Of a stretch of DNA of 43,433 bases, positions 33,839-41,409 are shown piece by piece. The first letter of the stretch is position 1; each line of letters starts with the position of its first letter. The notes under the pieces are model-generated. The model ran no database searches. It was not told where the DNA came from and was given only the letters and a program-made list of their open reading frames with translations. Both the position numbers and the translations under genes were made by a program. The DNA lies in contig CABQLK010000014.1 in the NCBI GenBank assembly GCA_902465015.1, forward strand, positions 1 to 43,433, read 5' to 3'. This stretch comes from an uncultured Collinsella sp. GTDB taxonomy: Bacteria > Actinomycetota > Coriobacteriia > Coriobacteriales > Coriobacteriaceae.

Positions 33839-34984
33839 ATGGACCTTGCCGATATTCGCCAGGCCATCGATGGCATCGACACCACGCTCCTCAACAGCTT
33901 TGTCGAGCGTATGGACATTGCCACCGAGGTCGCCAAATCAAAGATCGAGATGGGCAAGGCCGTCTTTGACCCCGCCCGCGAGCGCTCCAAGCTCAACAAC
34001 CTCGCCAGCCGCGCGCCCGAGCGCTACGAGGCGCAGACCATCACCCTGTTCCGTCTCCTCATGAGCATGAGCAAGGCCGAGCAGCAGCGCTACATCAACG
34101 AGCTCAAGGGCATCACGGTGTCGCAAAAAGCCCATGCCACGGCCGCAGCCTTTGACACACCCTTCCCCCAGACGGCCACCGTCGCCTGCCAGGGTGTCGA
34201 AGGCGCCTACAGCCAGATCGCCGCGTGCAAACTCTTCGACGTGCCCGATATTGCGTTCTTCGAGACCTTCGAGGGCGTTATGCGCGCCATACGCGACGGC
34301 TTCTGCGAGTTTGGCGTGCTGCCCATCGAGAACTCCACCGCCGGCTCGGTCAACGCCGTCTACGACCTGCTTGCACAGTTCGACTTCCATATCGTGCGCT
34401 CGCTGCGCCTCAAGATCGACCACAACTTGCTCGTCAAGCCCGGCACCAAGCTCGCGGACATACGCGAGGTCTACAGCCACGGTCAGGCCATCGCGCAGTG
34501 CGCTAGCTTTATCGAGTCCCACGACCTGCACGCCACCAAGTACCCTAACACGGCCATGTCGGCCGAGATGGTCGCCAGCTCCGAGCGTACCGATGTCGCC
34601 GCTATCGCCTCGCGCAGCTGTGCCGCGCTGTATGGTATGGAGGTGTTGGAATCCAACATCCAGGACTCGGACAACAACTACACGCGCTTTGTCGTCATCA
34701 GCCGCGAGCCGCGCGTCTACCCCGGCGCCAACCGCACCTCGCTCATGATCACCACGGCCAACGAGCCGGGCGCCCTCTACCGCGTGCTCGAGCGCTTCTA
34801 CGCGCTCAACATCAACCTCATCAAACTCGAGAGCCGTCCCATCCCCGGGCACGACTTTGAGTTTATGTTCTACTTTGACCTGGACTGCCCCTTTGGCAGC
34901 AAGGCACTCGACGACCTGCTCGATTCCATCGACGACGTGTGCGAGAGCTTTACCTACTTTGGCAGCTACACGGAGGTGCTCTAG
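33839..34984 (+). CDS. pheA: Bifunctional chorismate mutase / prephenate dehydratase with ACT domain
   Basis: Converts chorismate to prephenate and then to phenylpyruvate. Domains in order: chorismate mutase (about 1-90, LADIRQAIDGIDTTLLNSFV), prephenate dehydratase (about 100-285, GVEGAYSQIAAC, NSTAGSVNAVYDLL and the NNYTRFVVI motif) and ACT (about 298-375, LMITTANEPGALYRVL and the ESRP motif for Phe feedback). The ATG at 33839 has AAAGGGG with a 5-base spacer; the GTG five codons upstream is not preferred. It is the only chorismate mutase here, so it should also supply prephenate to TyrA. Confidence 0.95.
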   Translation: MDLADIRQAIDGIDTTLLNSFVERMDIATEVAKSKIEMGKAVFDPARERSKLNNLASRAPERYEAQTITLFRLLMSMSKAEQQRYINELKGITVSQKAHATAAAFDTPFPQTATVACQGVEGAYSQIAACKLFDVPDIAFFETFEGVMRAIRDGFCEFGVLPIENSTAGSVNAVYDLLAQFDFHIVRSLRLKIDHNLLVKPGTKLADIREVYSHGQAIAQCASFIESHDLHATKYPNTAMSAEMVASSERTDVAAIASRSCAALYGMEVLESNIQDSDNNYTRFVVISREPRVYPGANRTSLMITTANEPGALYRVLERFYALNINLIKLESRPIPGHDFEFMFYFDLDCPFGSKALDDLLDSIDDVCESFTYFGSYTEVL

Positions 34985-36235
34985 ATGACCGATACCGCCG
35001 CAACCCGTCCCTATGGCGTGCTGGGCCGCGTGCTGGGCCACAGCTACACCCCGACCATCTACAAGGAGCTGGCGGGGCTTGAGTACGTGCGTTTTGAGCG
35101 CGAGCCCGAGGACCTCGCGGCCTTTATGAGGGGCGACGAGTGGGAGGGCACCAACGTGACCATCCCCTACAAGCGCGCCGTCATGGAGTACCTGGACGAG
35201 CTGAGCCCGCTGGCCGAGCGCATGGGCAACGTTAACACCATCACACGCCTGCCCGACGGCCGCCTGCGCGGTGACAACACTGACTACTTTGGTTTTCAGT
35301 GCCTGGTCGAGGAGCTGGGCGTAGAGGTTGCCGGCAAGAAGGTCCTCGTACTTGGCGCCACCGGCGGCGCCGGCACCACGGCAAGTATGGTGCTGGGAGA
35401 CCTGGGCGCCATCGTTGTGCCCGTGGGTCGCACGAGCGAGGTCAACTACGGCAACATCGCGCAGCAGTCCGACGCCGCCTTACTCGTCAACTGCACGCCT
35501 GCCGGTATGTTCCCCCACTGCCCCGACGCGCCTTGCACGCTCGAAGGGCTCGATGCACTCGAAGGCGTCATCGACATTGTCTACAACCCCGCTCGCACGG
35601 GACTCATGCTCGAGGCCGAGCGCCGCGGTATCCCCTGCATCGGCGGTCTGCTGATGCTCGTGGCCCAGGCAGCGCAAGCCGTCGAGCGCTATACCGGCCA
35701 GGTCACCCCGCGCGAGCGCATCCTGGACGTAACGGAGCGCCTGTCGCGCCGCGAACAGAACATAGCGCTGATCGGCATGCCGGGTTCGGGCAAGACCCGC
35801 GTGGGTGAGCAGATCGCAATGCTGACGGGTCGCGAGCACATCGATCTGGACCGCGCCCTCGAGGAGCGCCTGGGCATGCCCTGTGCCGACTTTATCGTCG
35901 AGCGCGGCGAGGCCGCCTTCCGCGAGCAAGAGACAGCGGAGCTGGCCGACATTTCCAAGCGCAGCGGCCTGGTGCTCTCCACCGGCGGCGGCGTGGTCAC
36001 ACGCGACGAGAACTACCCGCTGCTGTACCAGAATAGCCAGATCGTGATGCTCAACCGCAAGCTCGACGAGCTCGCCCACAAGGGCCGCCCCATCACCGCG
36101 CGCGACGGCATCGATAAGCTGGCCGAGCAGCGTATGCCGCGCTACCGCGCCTGGGCCGACTACATCATCGACTCACGCGACTGCGCTGCCAACACCGCCC
36201 AAGCCCTCCTCGAGACCCTCCCACCCGCTCTCTAA
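34985..36235 (+). CDS. aroE-aroK: Shikimate dehydrogenase - shikimate kinase fusion
   Basis: Two consecutive pathway enzymes in one 416-residue chain. Residues 1-245 are shikimate dehydrogenase: GRVLGHSYTPTIY for the shikimate site, catalytic Lys63 in NVTIPYK, Asp100 in GDNTD, the NADP motif GATGGAGTT (124-132) and GGLLMLVAQAAQA. Residues 257-416 are shikimate kinase: Walker A GMPGSGKT (264-271), DLDRALEERLGM, the glycine-rich STGGGVV and the lid around KGRPITARDG. The start ATG touches the pheA stop. There is no frameshift between the domains and no internal start that looks like a separate gene. Substrate channelling is possible but inferred. Confidence 0.94.
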   Translation: MTDTAATRPYGVLGRVLGHSYTPTIYKELAGLEYVRFEREPEDLAAFMRGDEWEGTNVTIPYKRAVMEYLDELSPLAERMGNVNTITRLPDGRLRGDNTDYFGFQCLVEELGVEVAGKKVLVLGATGGAGTTASMVLGDLGAIVVPVGRTSEVNYGNIAQQSDAALLVNCTPAGMFPHCPDAPCTLEGLDALEGVIDIVYNPARTGLMLEAERRGIPCIGGLLMLVAQAAQAVERYTGQVTPRERILDVTERLSRREQNIALIGMPGSGKTRVGEQIAMLTGREHIDLDRALEERLGMPCADFIVERGEAAFREQETAELADISKRSGLVLSTGGGVVTRDENYPLLYQNSQIVMLNRKLDELAHKGRPITARDGIDKLAEQRMPRYRAWADYIIDSRDCAANTAQALLETLPPAL

Positions 36236-36238
36236 CCT

Positions 36239-36277
36239 AAGCCACCACAAAGGGGACAGACACCTTTGTGGTGGCTT
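36239..36277. repeat. Intergenic palindrome with perfect 15-bp arms
   Basis: AAGCCACCACAAAGG (36239-36253) is exactly complementary to 36263-36277 around GGACAGACA. It lies between aroEK and aroQ. The GGGGACAGACACC core resembles REP-like motifs. The bases after the right arm (TCCAACC) are not a T-run, so it is not a clear terminator. Confidence 0.85.
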
Positions 36278-36299
36278 TCCAACCGCAAAGGAAGCAACC

Positions 36300-36737
36300 A
36301 TGAAAGCACTCGTCATCAACGGCCCCAACCTCAACATGCTCGGCATTCGCGAGCCGGGCATCTATGGTAGCGACAACTACGACCGCTTAGTGCAGATCTG
36401 CCAGGAAGCGGGAACCGCACAGGGCTTCAGCGAGGTCGAGGTCTTCCAGTCCAACCACGAGGGCAGCATCGTCGACAAGATCCAGGAGGCTTACGGCAAG
36501 GTCGACGGCATCGTCATCAACCCGGCAGCCTACACGCACACCAGCGTGGCAATCCTTGACGCCCTCAAGGCCGTCGCCATCCCTGCCGTCGAGGTGCACA
36601 TCAGCGCCGTAGAGACGCGCGAGGACTTCCGCCAGGTGAGCTATGCACGCCTAGCCTGCTTCGCCACCATCACCGGCGAAGGCCTCCAGGGCTACGCCCA
36701 CGCGCTGGAGCTGCTGAAAGAGAATCTGGAAAAGTAA
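36300..36737 (+). CDS. aroQ: 3-dehydroquinate dehydratase, type II
   Basis: Converts 3-dehydroquinate to 3-dehydroshikimate. The 145-residue protein has the type II start INGPNLNMLGIREPGIYG with the flexible-loop Arg17 and catalytic Tyr22. It also has NPAAYTHTSVAILDAL and VEVHISAVETREDFR. The ATG at 36300 has AAAGGAAG upstream. It is the last gene of the cluster, placed after the 15-bp-arm palindrome. With it, every enzyme of the shikimate pathway is present in this window. Confidence 0.96.
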   Translation: MKALVINGPNLNMLGIREPGIYGSDNYDRLVQICQEAGTAQGFSEVEVFQSNHEGSIVDKIQEAYGKVDGIVINPAAYTHTSVAILDALKAVAIPAVEVHISAVETREDFRQVSYARLACFATITGEGLQGYAHALELLKENLEK

Positions 36738-36798
36738 AATGCCAACCCCAACAAACAGCAGCGGCTTGTTCGCGCTCGGCTTCAGCAGCACACAAGAT

Positions 36799-36832
36799 GA
36801 AAAAAGCCCAGACCACATAGCGGTCCGGGCTT
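36799..36832 (-). terminator. Rho-independent terminator after tRNA-Arg(TCT)
   Basis: Minus strand: AAGCCCGGACC pairs with GGTCTGGGCTT over 11 positions (one G-T pair), loop of 7, followed by a T-run (36805-36800 on the complementary strand). It begins 9 bases after the tRNA 3' end. On the plus strand it is followed by AATAAA, so it is not a good terminator for aroQ. Confidence 0.8.
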
Positions 36833-36841
36833 AATAAACGA

Positions 36842-36918
36842 TGGTGCTCCATGGCGGATTCGAACCGTCGACCTTGGGATTAGAAGTCCCCTGCTCTATC
36901 CAACTGAGCTAATGGAGC
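36842..36918 (-). tRNA. tRNA-Arg, anticodon TCT
   Basis: A 77-base cloverleaf: acceptor GCTCCAT with ATGGAGC, D-stem GCTC/GAGC, anticodon loop CTTCTAA with anticodon TCT (reads AGA, and AGG by wobble), and T-stem closing TTCGAAT. The first anticodon-stem pair is mismatched, as in some other actinobacterial tRNA-Arg. Discriminator A and CCA are encoded. Confidence 0.95.
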
Positions 36919-36964
36919 AAATAACCGCACGCCCAAGCAAGCACAAGCCTGTCAGGCGCAAGTA

Positions 36965-36970
36965 ATTATA
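36965..36970 (-). promoter_or_regulatory. Possible -10 element of tRNA-Arg(TCT)
   Basis: A perfect TATAAT on the minus strand (36970-36965) lies 46 bases before the tRNA 5' end, at the end of the preceding ABC gene. No convincing -35 is present. The tRNA may alternatively be processed from a longer transcript. Confidence 0.35.
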
Positions 36971-36972
36971 AC

Positions 36973-37740
36973 CTAGTTGAACTGCTCGCGGTACGCCTTG
37001 CAGACCTCATCGACCGGGCCATCCATGCGAAGGTCACCCTTCTCAATCCAAACGGCACGCTGGCAGATGCGCTCAACCTGCTCCATAGAGTGCGAAACGA
37101 ACAGAACCGTCACGTCGCCGCTCTGGATAAAGTGCTGGATGCGGGCCTCACACTTTTGCTGGAAGAACACATCACCGACGGACAGCGTCTCGTCAACGAT
37201 CAGAATATCGGGCTCGGTAATCGTCGCGATTGCAAAGGCGATACGCGCCACCATGCCCGAAGAGAAGTTCTTAAGCGGCATATCGACAAAGTTCTGCAGC
37301 TCAGCGAACTCGATAATGCCGTCAAAGTTGGCGTCGATGAACTCCTTGGTATAGCCGAGCAGGGCGCCGTTCAGATAGATGTTCTCGCGGGCGGTCAGCT
37401 CGGGGTCAAAGCCGGCGCCAAGCTCAATCAGCGGCGCGATGTTACCGTGCACCTTAACGCTGCCCTCGCTAGGCTCAAGAACGCCAGCGATAATCTTGAG
37501 CATCGTAGACTTGCCGGAGCCATTGGTGCCGACCAGACCCACAACCTCGCCGCGATGAATATCAAACGAGATGTGCTTAAGCGCCCTAAACTCCTCAAAG
37601 AACAGCTCGTGCTTGGCAAGCTTAATGAAGTACTCCTTGAGGTTGGTCAGCGACTCGGACGCCATGTTAAAGATCATGGTGACGTCGTCGACCTCGACAG
37701 CCAGAGGCTGCTCGCTGTAATCAACAACAGATTCAGTCAT
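36973..37740 (-). CDS. Polysaccharide ABC exporter, ATP-binding protein (Wzt/TagH type)
   Basis: Powers export of a lipid-linked surface glycan through the adjacent permease. Numbered from the GTG at 37743, Walker A is GTNGSGKST (72-80), the ABC signature FSSGM (160-164) and Walker B ILIVDE with Asp184-Glu185. The sequence GELVGTNGSGKST-like core and DETLSVGD are typical of the O-antigen/teichoic subfamily. The protein stops at about 256 residues, so it lacks the C-terminal carbohydrate-binding domain of long Wzt proteins. The ATG at 37740 has AGGAG 7 bases upstream. It follows the permease by about 11 bases. Confidence 0.92.
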   Translation of the reverse strand: MTESVVDYSEQPLAVEVDDVTMIFNMASESLTNLKEYFIKLAKHELFFEEFRALKHISFDIHRGEVVGLVGTNGSGKSTMLKIIAGVLEPSEGSVKVHGNIAPLIELGAGFDPELTARENIYLNGALLGYTKEFIDANFDGIIEFAELQNFVDMPLKNFSSGMVARIAFAIATITEPDILIVDETLSVGDVFFQQKCEARIQHFIQSGDVTVLFVSHSMEQVERICQRAVWIEKGDLRMDGPVDEVCKAYREQFN

Positions 37741-37751
37741 CACAGCACTCC

Positions 37752-38597
37752 TTAGATGTAGAGGATAAATTTGCGCTCGGACTTATGGAACACGGTATAG
37801 CCAATAATAAGCGCAAGAACCGCCCAAGCGACGCACATACCAAACGTCATAAGCGAGGGCGTAGTCTGGAACAGGAAGATATCGCGCATAAACTGCAGGT
37901 AGTTGAACATGGGGTTCGCATACATCAAGATACGCACGAGATGCGGCATTTGCGCAATATAGTCAGTCGTCCAGAAGATGGGCGTAATGTAAGTCCACGC
38001 CGTAATGACGACGCTCCACAGATGCATAACGTCGCGGAAGAAGACCGTAAGGGCAGAGAGCATCATGCCCAGGCCCATGCAGAAGCACATAAGCAGCAGC
38101 AGGCAAACCGGCAACAGAATCAGGTGCCAAGAAGGCATAACGCGGAACCACAGCATGACGATGGCGACGGCGACCAGCGAGAAGGCAAAGTTGACCAGCG
38201 AGAAGAGCACCTTCTGCACCGGGAAAACCCAGCGGTGCACCTTAACCTTCTTGAGCAGAGGGGCAGCGCCCACGATCGACGTCAGGGCCTGGTTAGTAGA
38301 CTCAGACATGACGGCAAAGGTAATGTTACCCACGATCAAGTACAGTGGGTACATCTCGGGCGTCATTGAGCCATTGCGGCCCTGGCCAAAAATCGTCGAG
38401 AACACGATGGCCATGACGATCATCATCAGCAGCGGGTTGAGCACCGACCATGCGACGCCCAGAACGCTACGGCGATACTTGATCTTAAAATCCTTGGTAA
38501 CCAGCTGACGAAGGATAAACGCGTCCTTCTCAAATTCATTCTTAGCAAACGTCGCAGGCAGACTGCGAGTTTCTTGTTGCTTTGTCTGATCCGACAC
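37752..38597 (-). CDS. Polysaccharide ABC exporter, permease (Wzm/TagG type)
   Basis: Integral membrane half of the glycan exporter (ABC-2 type). The 281-residue chain has about six hydrophobic segments and the family segment LRQLVTKDFKIKYRRSVLGVAWSVLNPLL at its start (given here only as LRQLVTKDFKIKYRRS). The GTG start at 38597 is supported by AAAGGAG 8 bases upstream and by a -10 box at 38642-38637; an upstream in-frame ATG at 38660 lies before that promoter and is rejected. It is co-transcribed with the ATP-binding gene. The substrate is probably a rhamnose-containing polymer, judged from nearby genes. Confidence 0.9.
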   Translation of the reverse strand: MSDQTKQQETRSLPATFAKNEFEKDAFILRQLVTKDFKIKYRRSVLGVAWSVLNPLLMMIVMAIVFSTIFGQGRNGSMTPEMYPLYLIVGNITFAVMSESTNQALTSIVGAAPLLKKVKVHRWVFPVQKVLFSLVNFAFSLVAVAIVMLWFRVMPSWHLILLPVCLLLLMCFCMGLGMMLSALTVFFRDVMHLWSVVITAWTYITPIFWTTDYIAQMPHLVRILMYANPMFNYLQFMRDIFLFQTTPSLMTFGMCVAWAVLALIIGYTVFHKSERKFILYI

Positions 38598-38636
38598 GGA
38601 TGCAACTCCTTTACTCGTAATCGTTGACAAACGAAC

Positions 38637-38642
38637 AGTATA
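38637..38642 (-). promoter_or_regulatory. Possible -10 element of the ABC exporter operon
   Basis: Minus strand TATACT (38642-38637), giving a leader of about 33 bases before the GTG of the permease. The -35 region is poor. Confidence 0.4.
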
Positions 38643-38721
38643 GACCCGACGGCCATGCAAACGATTCGCGCAACAAAACTGGAGAACTAACCCACATCTT
38701 AGGATGACAAGCCCAAACGGC

Positions 38722-38727
38722 TATACT
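38722..38727 (+). promoter_or_regulatory. Possible -10 element of the glycosyltransferase gene
   Basis: TATACT at 38722-38727 lies 31 bases before the GTG start at 38758, divergent from the exporter's -10. No clear -35. Confidence 0.35.
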
Positions 38728-38757
38728 TTCTAGGATTGAATGTATAAGGAGCATTAA

Positions 38758-39729
38758 GTGAATTCTGAATCCATCGCCGTCATCATCCCTTGCTACAACG
38801 AAGCGCTCACGATCGGCAAAGTCATCGACGACTTTCACCGCGAGCTTCCGCAGGCGACGGTCTATGTCTATGACAACAACTCGTCAGACGATACCTCACG
38901 CATTGCCACCGAGCACGGCGCCACAGTCCGCTTTGAGCCCCGTCAGGGAAAGGGCAACGTGTGCCGCCAGATGTTTCGCGATATCGACGCCGATTGCTAC
39001 CTGATGGTCGACGGAGACGACACCTACCCCGCCGAGGCGGCCAAGGCCCTCTGCGAGCCCATCCTTAACGGCACGGCCGACATGACCGTAGGCGATCGCC
39101 TTTCCAACGGCACCTACGCCGAGGAGAACAAGCGTGCCTTCCACGGCTTTGGCAATAATCTGGTCCGCGCCATGATCAAGTGGATCTATGGCTACAGCTT
39201 CGATGACGTCATGACAGGCTACCGCGCCATGAGCCGCCCGTTCGTCAAAACCTTCCCTGTGCTTTCCGAGGGCTTCCAGATCGAAACCGAGCTCTCGATC
39301 CACGCCGTCGACCACCGCTGGCGCATCAAAGACGTGCCCATCGAGTACCGCGACCGTCCGGAAGGCTCCGAGTCCAAGCTCAATACCGTGAGCGACGGCA
39401 TTAAAGTCGTTGCGATGATCGGCACGCTGTTCAAGGACTACCGCCCGCTGAAGTTCTTCAGCCTCGTCGCGCTTCTATTCGCGATTATCGGCCTGGTTTT
39501 GGGCATTCCTATCTTTGTTGAGTACTTTCAGACCGGCCTGGTCCCGCGTTTCCCCACTGCCATGCTTGCTGCATCGTTTATGTTCCTCTGTGGTCTGAGC
39601 CTTGCAACCGGATTCATCCTGGATTCTGTGGCAAAGGTCGAAAAAAAGCAGTGGGAGGTCAACGTGTACAGCAAATACGCCTACGATGACCAGCCCGGCA
39701 AGTCCGCCACCGAGACAAGCGAGAGGTAG
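38758..39729 (+). CDS. Family 2 glycosyltransferase, dolichyl-phosphate-mannose-synthase-like
   Basis: Transfers a sugar from a nucleotide donor, probably to a polyprenyl phosphate or growing glycan. The 323 residues show the GT-A start VIIPCYNEALTIGKVI, the metal-binding VDGDDTYP (Asp85, Asp87) and the acceptor region MTGYRAMSRPFVKTFPVLSEGFQIE, as in DPM1-like enzymes. Two C-terminal membrane helices (about 235-257 and 268-290) anchor it. The GTG at 38758 has AAGGAG with a 6-base spacer. It is divergent from the ABC exporter and convergent with the rhamnose genes. Donor and acceptor are not predictable from sequence alone. Confidence 0.88.
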   Translation: MNSESIAVIIPCYNEALTIGKVIDDFHRELPQATVYVYDNNSSDDTSRIATEHGATVRFEPRQGKGNVCRQMFRDIDADCYLMVDGDDTYPAEAAKALCEPILNGTADMTVGDRLSNGTYAEENKRAFHGFGNNLVRAMIKWIYGYSFDDVMTGYRAMSRPFVKTFPVLSEGFQIETELSIHAVDHRWRIKDVPIEYRDRPEGSESKLNTVSDGIKVVAMIGTLFKDYRPLKFFSLVALLFAIIGLVLGIPIFVEYFQTGLVPRFPTAMLAASFMFLCGLSLATGFILDSVAKVEKKQWEVNVYSKYAYDDQPGKSATETSER

Positions 39730-39779
39730 ATCTTCCGCAGAATACTATTGGCACCACTGCGCAGATAGCCACCAACAAG

Positions 39780-39809
39780 AAAAGCCACCGTTAACAAGCG
39801 GCGGCTTTT
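39780..39809. terminator. Bidirectional Rho-independent terminator
   Basis: AAAAGCCACCG (39780-39790) pairs with CGGCGGCTTTT (39799-39809) around an 8-base loop; one position is a mismatch on the plus strand and a G-T pair on the minus strand. Runs of four T follow on both strands. It lies between the convergent glycosyltransferase and rmlC-rmlD genes and can serve both. Confidence 0.75.
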
Positions 39810-39831
39810 GCTCTCGAAAAGTTAATAGCGG

Positions 39832-41286
39832 CTAGAGCGTCTTGAGGTACTCCCCCAGCTCTTCCTCCCAGTCGGGCATGTGGAAGCCGACCGACTCGAG
39901 CCTGGACAGGTCGAGCGCGGAGTGGACCGGGCGCGGGGCGACGGGGCCCGCGGCGGTGGAGTAGTAGTCGGCGGTCGATACCGGCACGACCTTGTCCCCG
40001 TTGCCGTTGACGGCATCGAAGACGGCGCGGGCGATGTCGGCCCAGCTCTTGACGGCGCCGGAGCCGGTGCAGTCGTAGGTGCCGTAGGGGGCCTTCACAT
40101 CAAGCACGTGGAAGATGGCCTCGGCCATGTCGCGCGTGAAGGTCAGGCGGCCCAGCTGGTCGTCGACCACGGTGACCTGCGCGAGCCCGTCCTCCGGGTC
40201 GGCGACGCGGTCGGAGAGCCCCTTCATGGTCTTGACGAAGTTGTGGCCCTCGCCGATGACCCAGCTGGAGCGCATGATGTAGTGGCGCGGGCACCCGGCC
40301 ACGGCGATGTCGCCGGCGGCCTTGGTCTGGCCGTAGACGGACAGCGGGCTGAGGGGCTCGTCCTCGGTATGGACCTCGGCCGTGCCGTCGAAGACGTAGT
40401 CGCTGGACACGTGGACGAGCGTGATGCCGTGCCCGGCGCATGTGCGGGCGAGCAGGGCCGGCCCGGTCGCGTTGGCCTTCCAGGCGGTGGCACGGCCCTC
40501 GGGGGTCTCCGCCCTGTCCACGGCGGTGTAGGCGCCGCAGTTGATGACCGTGCCGTAGAGCGACCAGTCGTACTGCGCGTAGGCGTCCGGGTCGGACATG
40601 TCGAAGGTGTCGATGTCGCAGAAGTCGAAGTCCTTGGCAACGCCGCGCTCCTCCGCCAGCCTGCGCACCGCGCGGCCCAGCTGGCCGTTGCAGCCGGTGA
40701 CGAGCGTCCTCTTGGGCGCCATGGGGACGACGTCCCTCAGCATCGGGTGGTTGAGGTCCGCCTCGGAGACGGTGGCCTGGTCCAGCGGGATCGGCCACTC
40801 GATGGCGAGCTCGGGGTCGGCGAGGTTAACGAAGGTGTAGGTCCTCTTCAGCTCCAGCGACCAGTGGGCGTCCACCAGGTAGGTGTAGGCGGTGCCGTCC
40901 TCCAGGGCCTGGAAGGAGTTGCCCACGCCGCGCGGGACGTAGATGGCCCTGGACGGGTCGAGCGTGCAGGTGAACACCTTCCCGTAGGTGGCGCTGCCCT
41001 CGCGCAGGTCCACCCAGGCGCCGAAGACCGAGCCGCGGGCCACCGAGATGAACTTGTCCCAGGGCTCGGCGTGGATGCCGCGGGTGACGCCCCTCTTCTC
41101 GTTGTAGGAGATGTTGTTCTGGACGACGCGGAGGTCAGGGATCCCGAGCGAGGTCATCTTGGCGCGCTGCCAGTTCTCCTTGAACCAGCCGCGCGAGTCG
41201 CCGTGGACGGCGAGGTCGATGACCTTGAGGCCCCCGATGCCGGTCTCGGCGACGGAGAGGTCCTTCTCGAATGCGATGTCTGCCAT
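39832..41286 (-). CDS. rmlC-rmlD: dTDP-4-dehydrorhamnose 3,5-epimerase - reductase fusion
   Basis: The last two steps of dTDP-L-rhamnose synthesis in one 484-residue protein. Residues 1-188 form the cupin epimerase, with GVTRGIHAEPWDKFI (His72), KVFTCTLDPSRAIYVPRG and QALEDGTAYTYLVD. Residues 190-484 form the reductase, with the Rossmann motif TGCNGQLG (197-204), VSSDYVFDG and the catalytic YxxxK (Tyr318, Lys322) in SVYGQTK. There is no stop or frameshift at the junction. It lies about 120 bases after rmlB on the same strand. Base composition is markedly higher in G+C than the aro genes. Confidence 0.94.
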   Translation of the reverse strand: MADIAFEKDLSVAETGIGGLKVIDLAVHGDSRGWFKENWQRAKMTSLGIPDLRVVQNNISYNEKRGVTRGIHAEPWDKFISVARGSVFGAWVDLREGSATYGKVFTCTLDPSRAIYVPRGVGNSFQALEDGTAYTYLVDAHWSLELKRTYTFVNLADPELAIEWPIPLDQATVSEADLNHPMLRDVVPMAPKRTLVTGCNGQLGRAVRRLAEERGVAKDFDFCDIDTFDMSDPDAYAQYDWSLYGTVINCGAYTAVDRAETPEGRATAWKANATGPALLARTCAGHGITLVHVSSDYVFDGTAEVHTEDEPLSPLSVYGQTKAAGDIAVAGCPRHYIMRSSWVIGEGHNFVKTMKGLSDRVADPEDGLAQVTVVDDQLGRLTFTRDMAEAIFHVLDVKAPYGTYDCTGSGAVKSWADIARAVFDAVNGNGDKVVPVSTADYYSTAAGPVAPRPVHSALDLSRLESVGFHMPDWEEELGEYLKTL

Positions 41287-41409
41287 GTGGGAAAAGCTCC
41301 TATCGAAGACGTTGGAAAACAGGGGGCGCCCGCGCGGGGACGCAGGATCATCCCCATGCCCTGCGGCCCCGCGCGGGCGCCCCGCGGCGCGGTTCGCCGG
41401 GATGCGGTC

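Noticed and set aside
38598..38660. Longer N-terminus for the ABC permease from an ATG at 38660.
   Set aside because: A -10 element and a strong ribosome-binding site lie inside this stretch, and the extra residues are not family-like.
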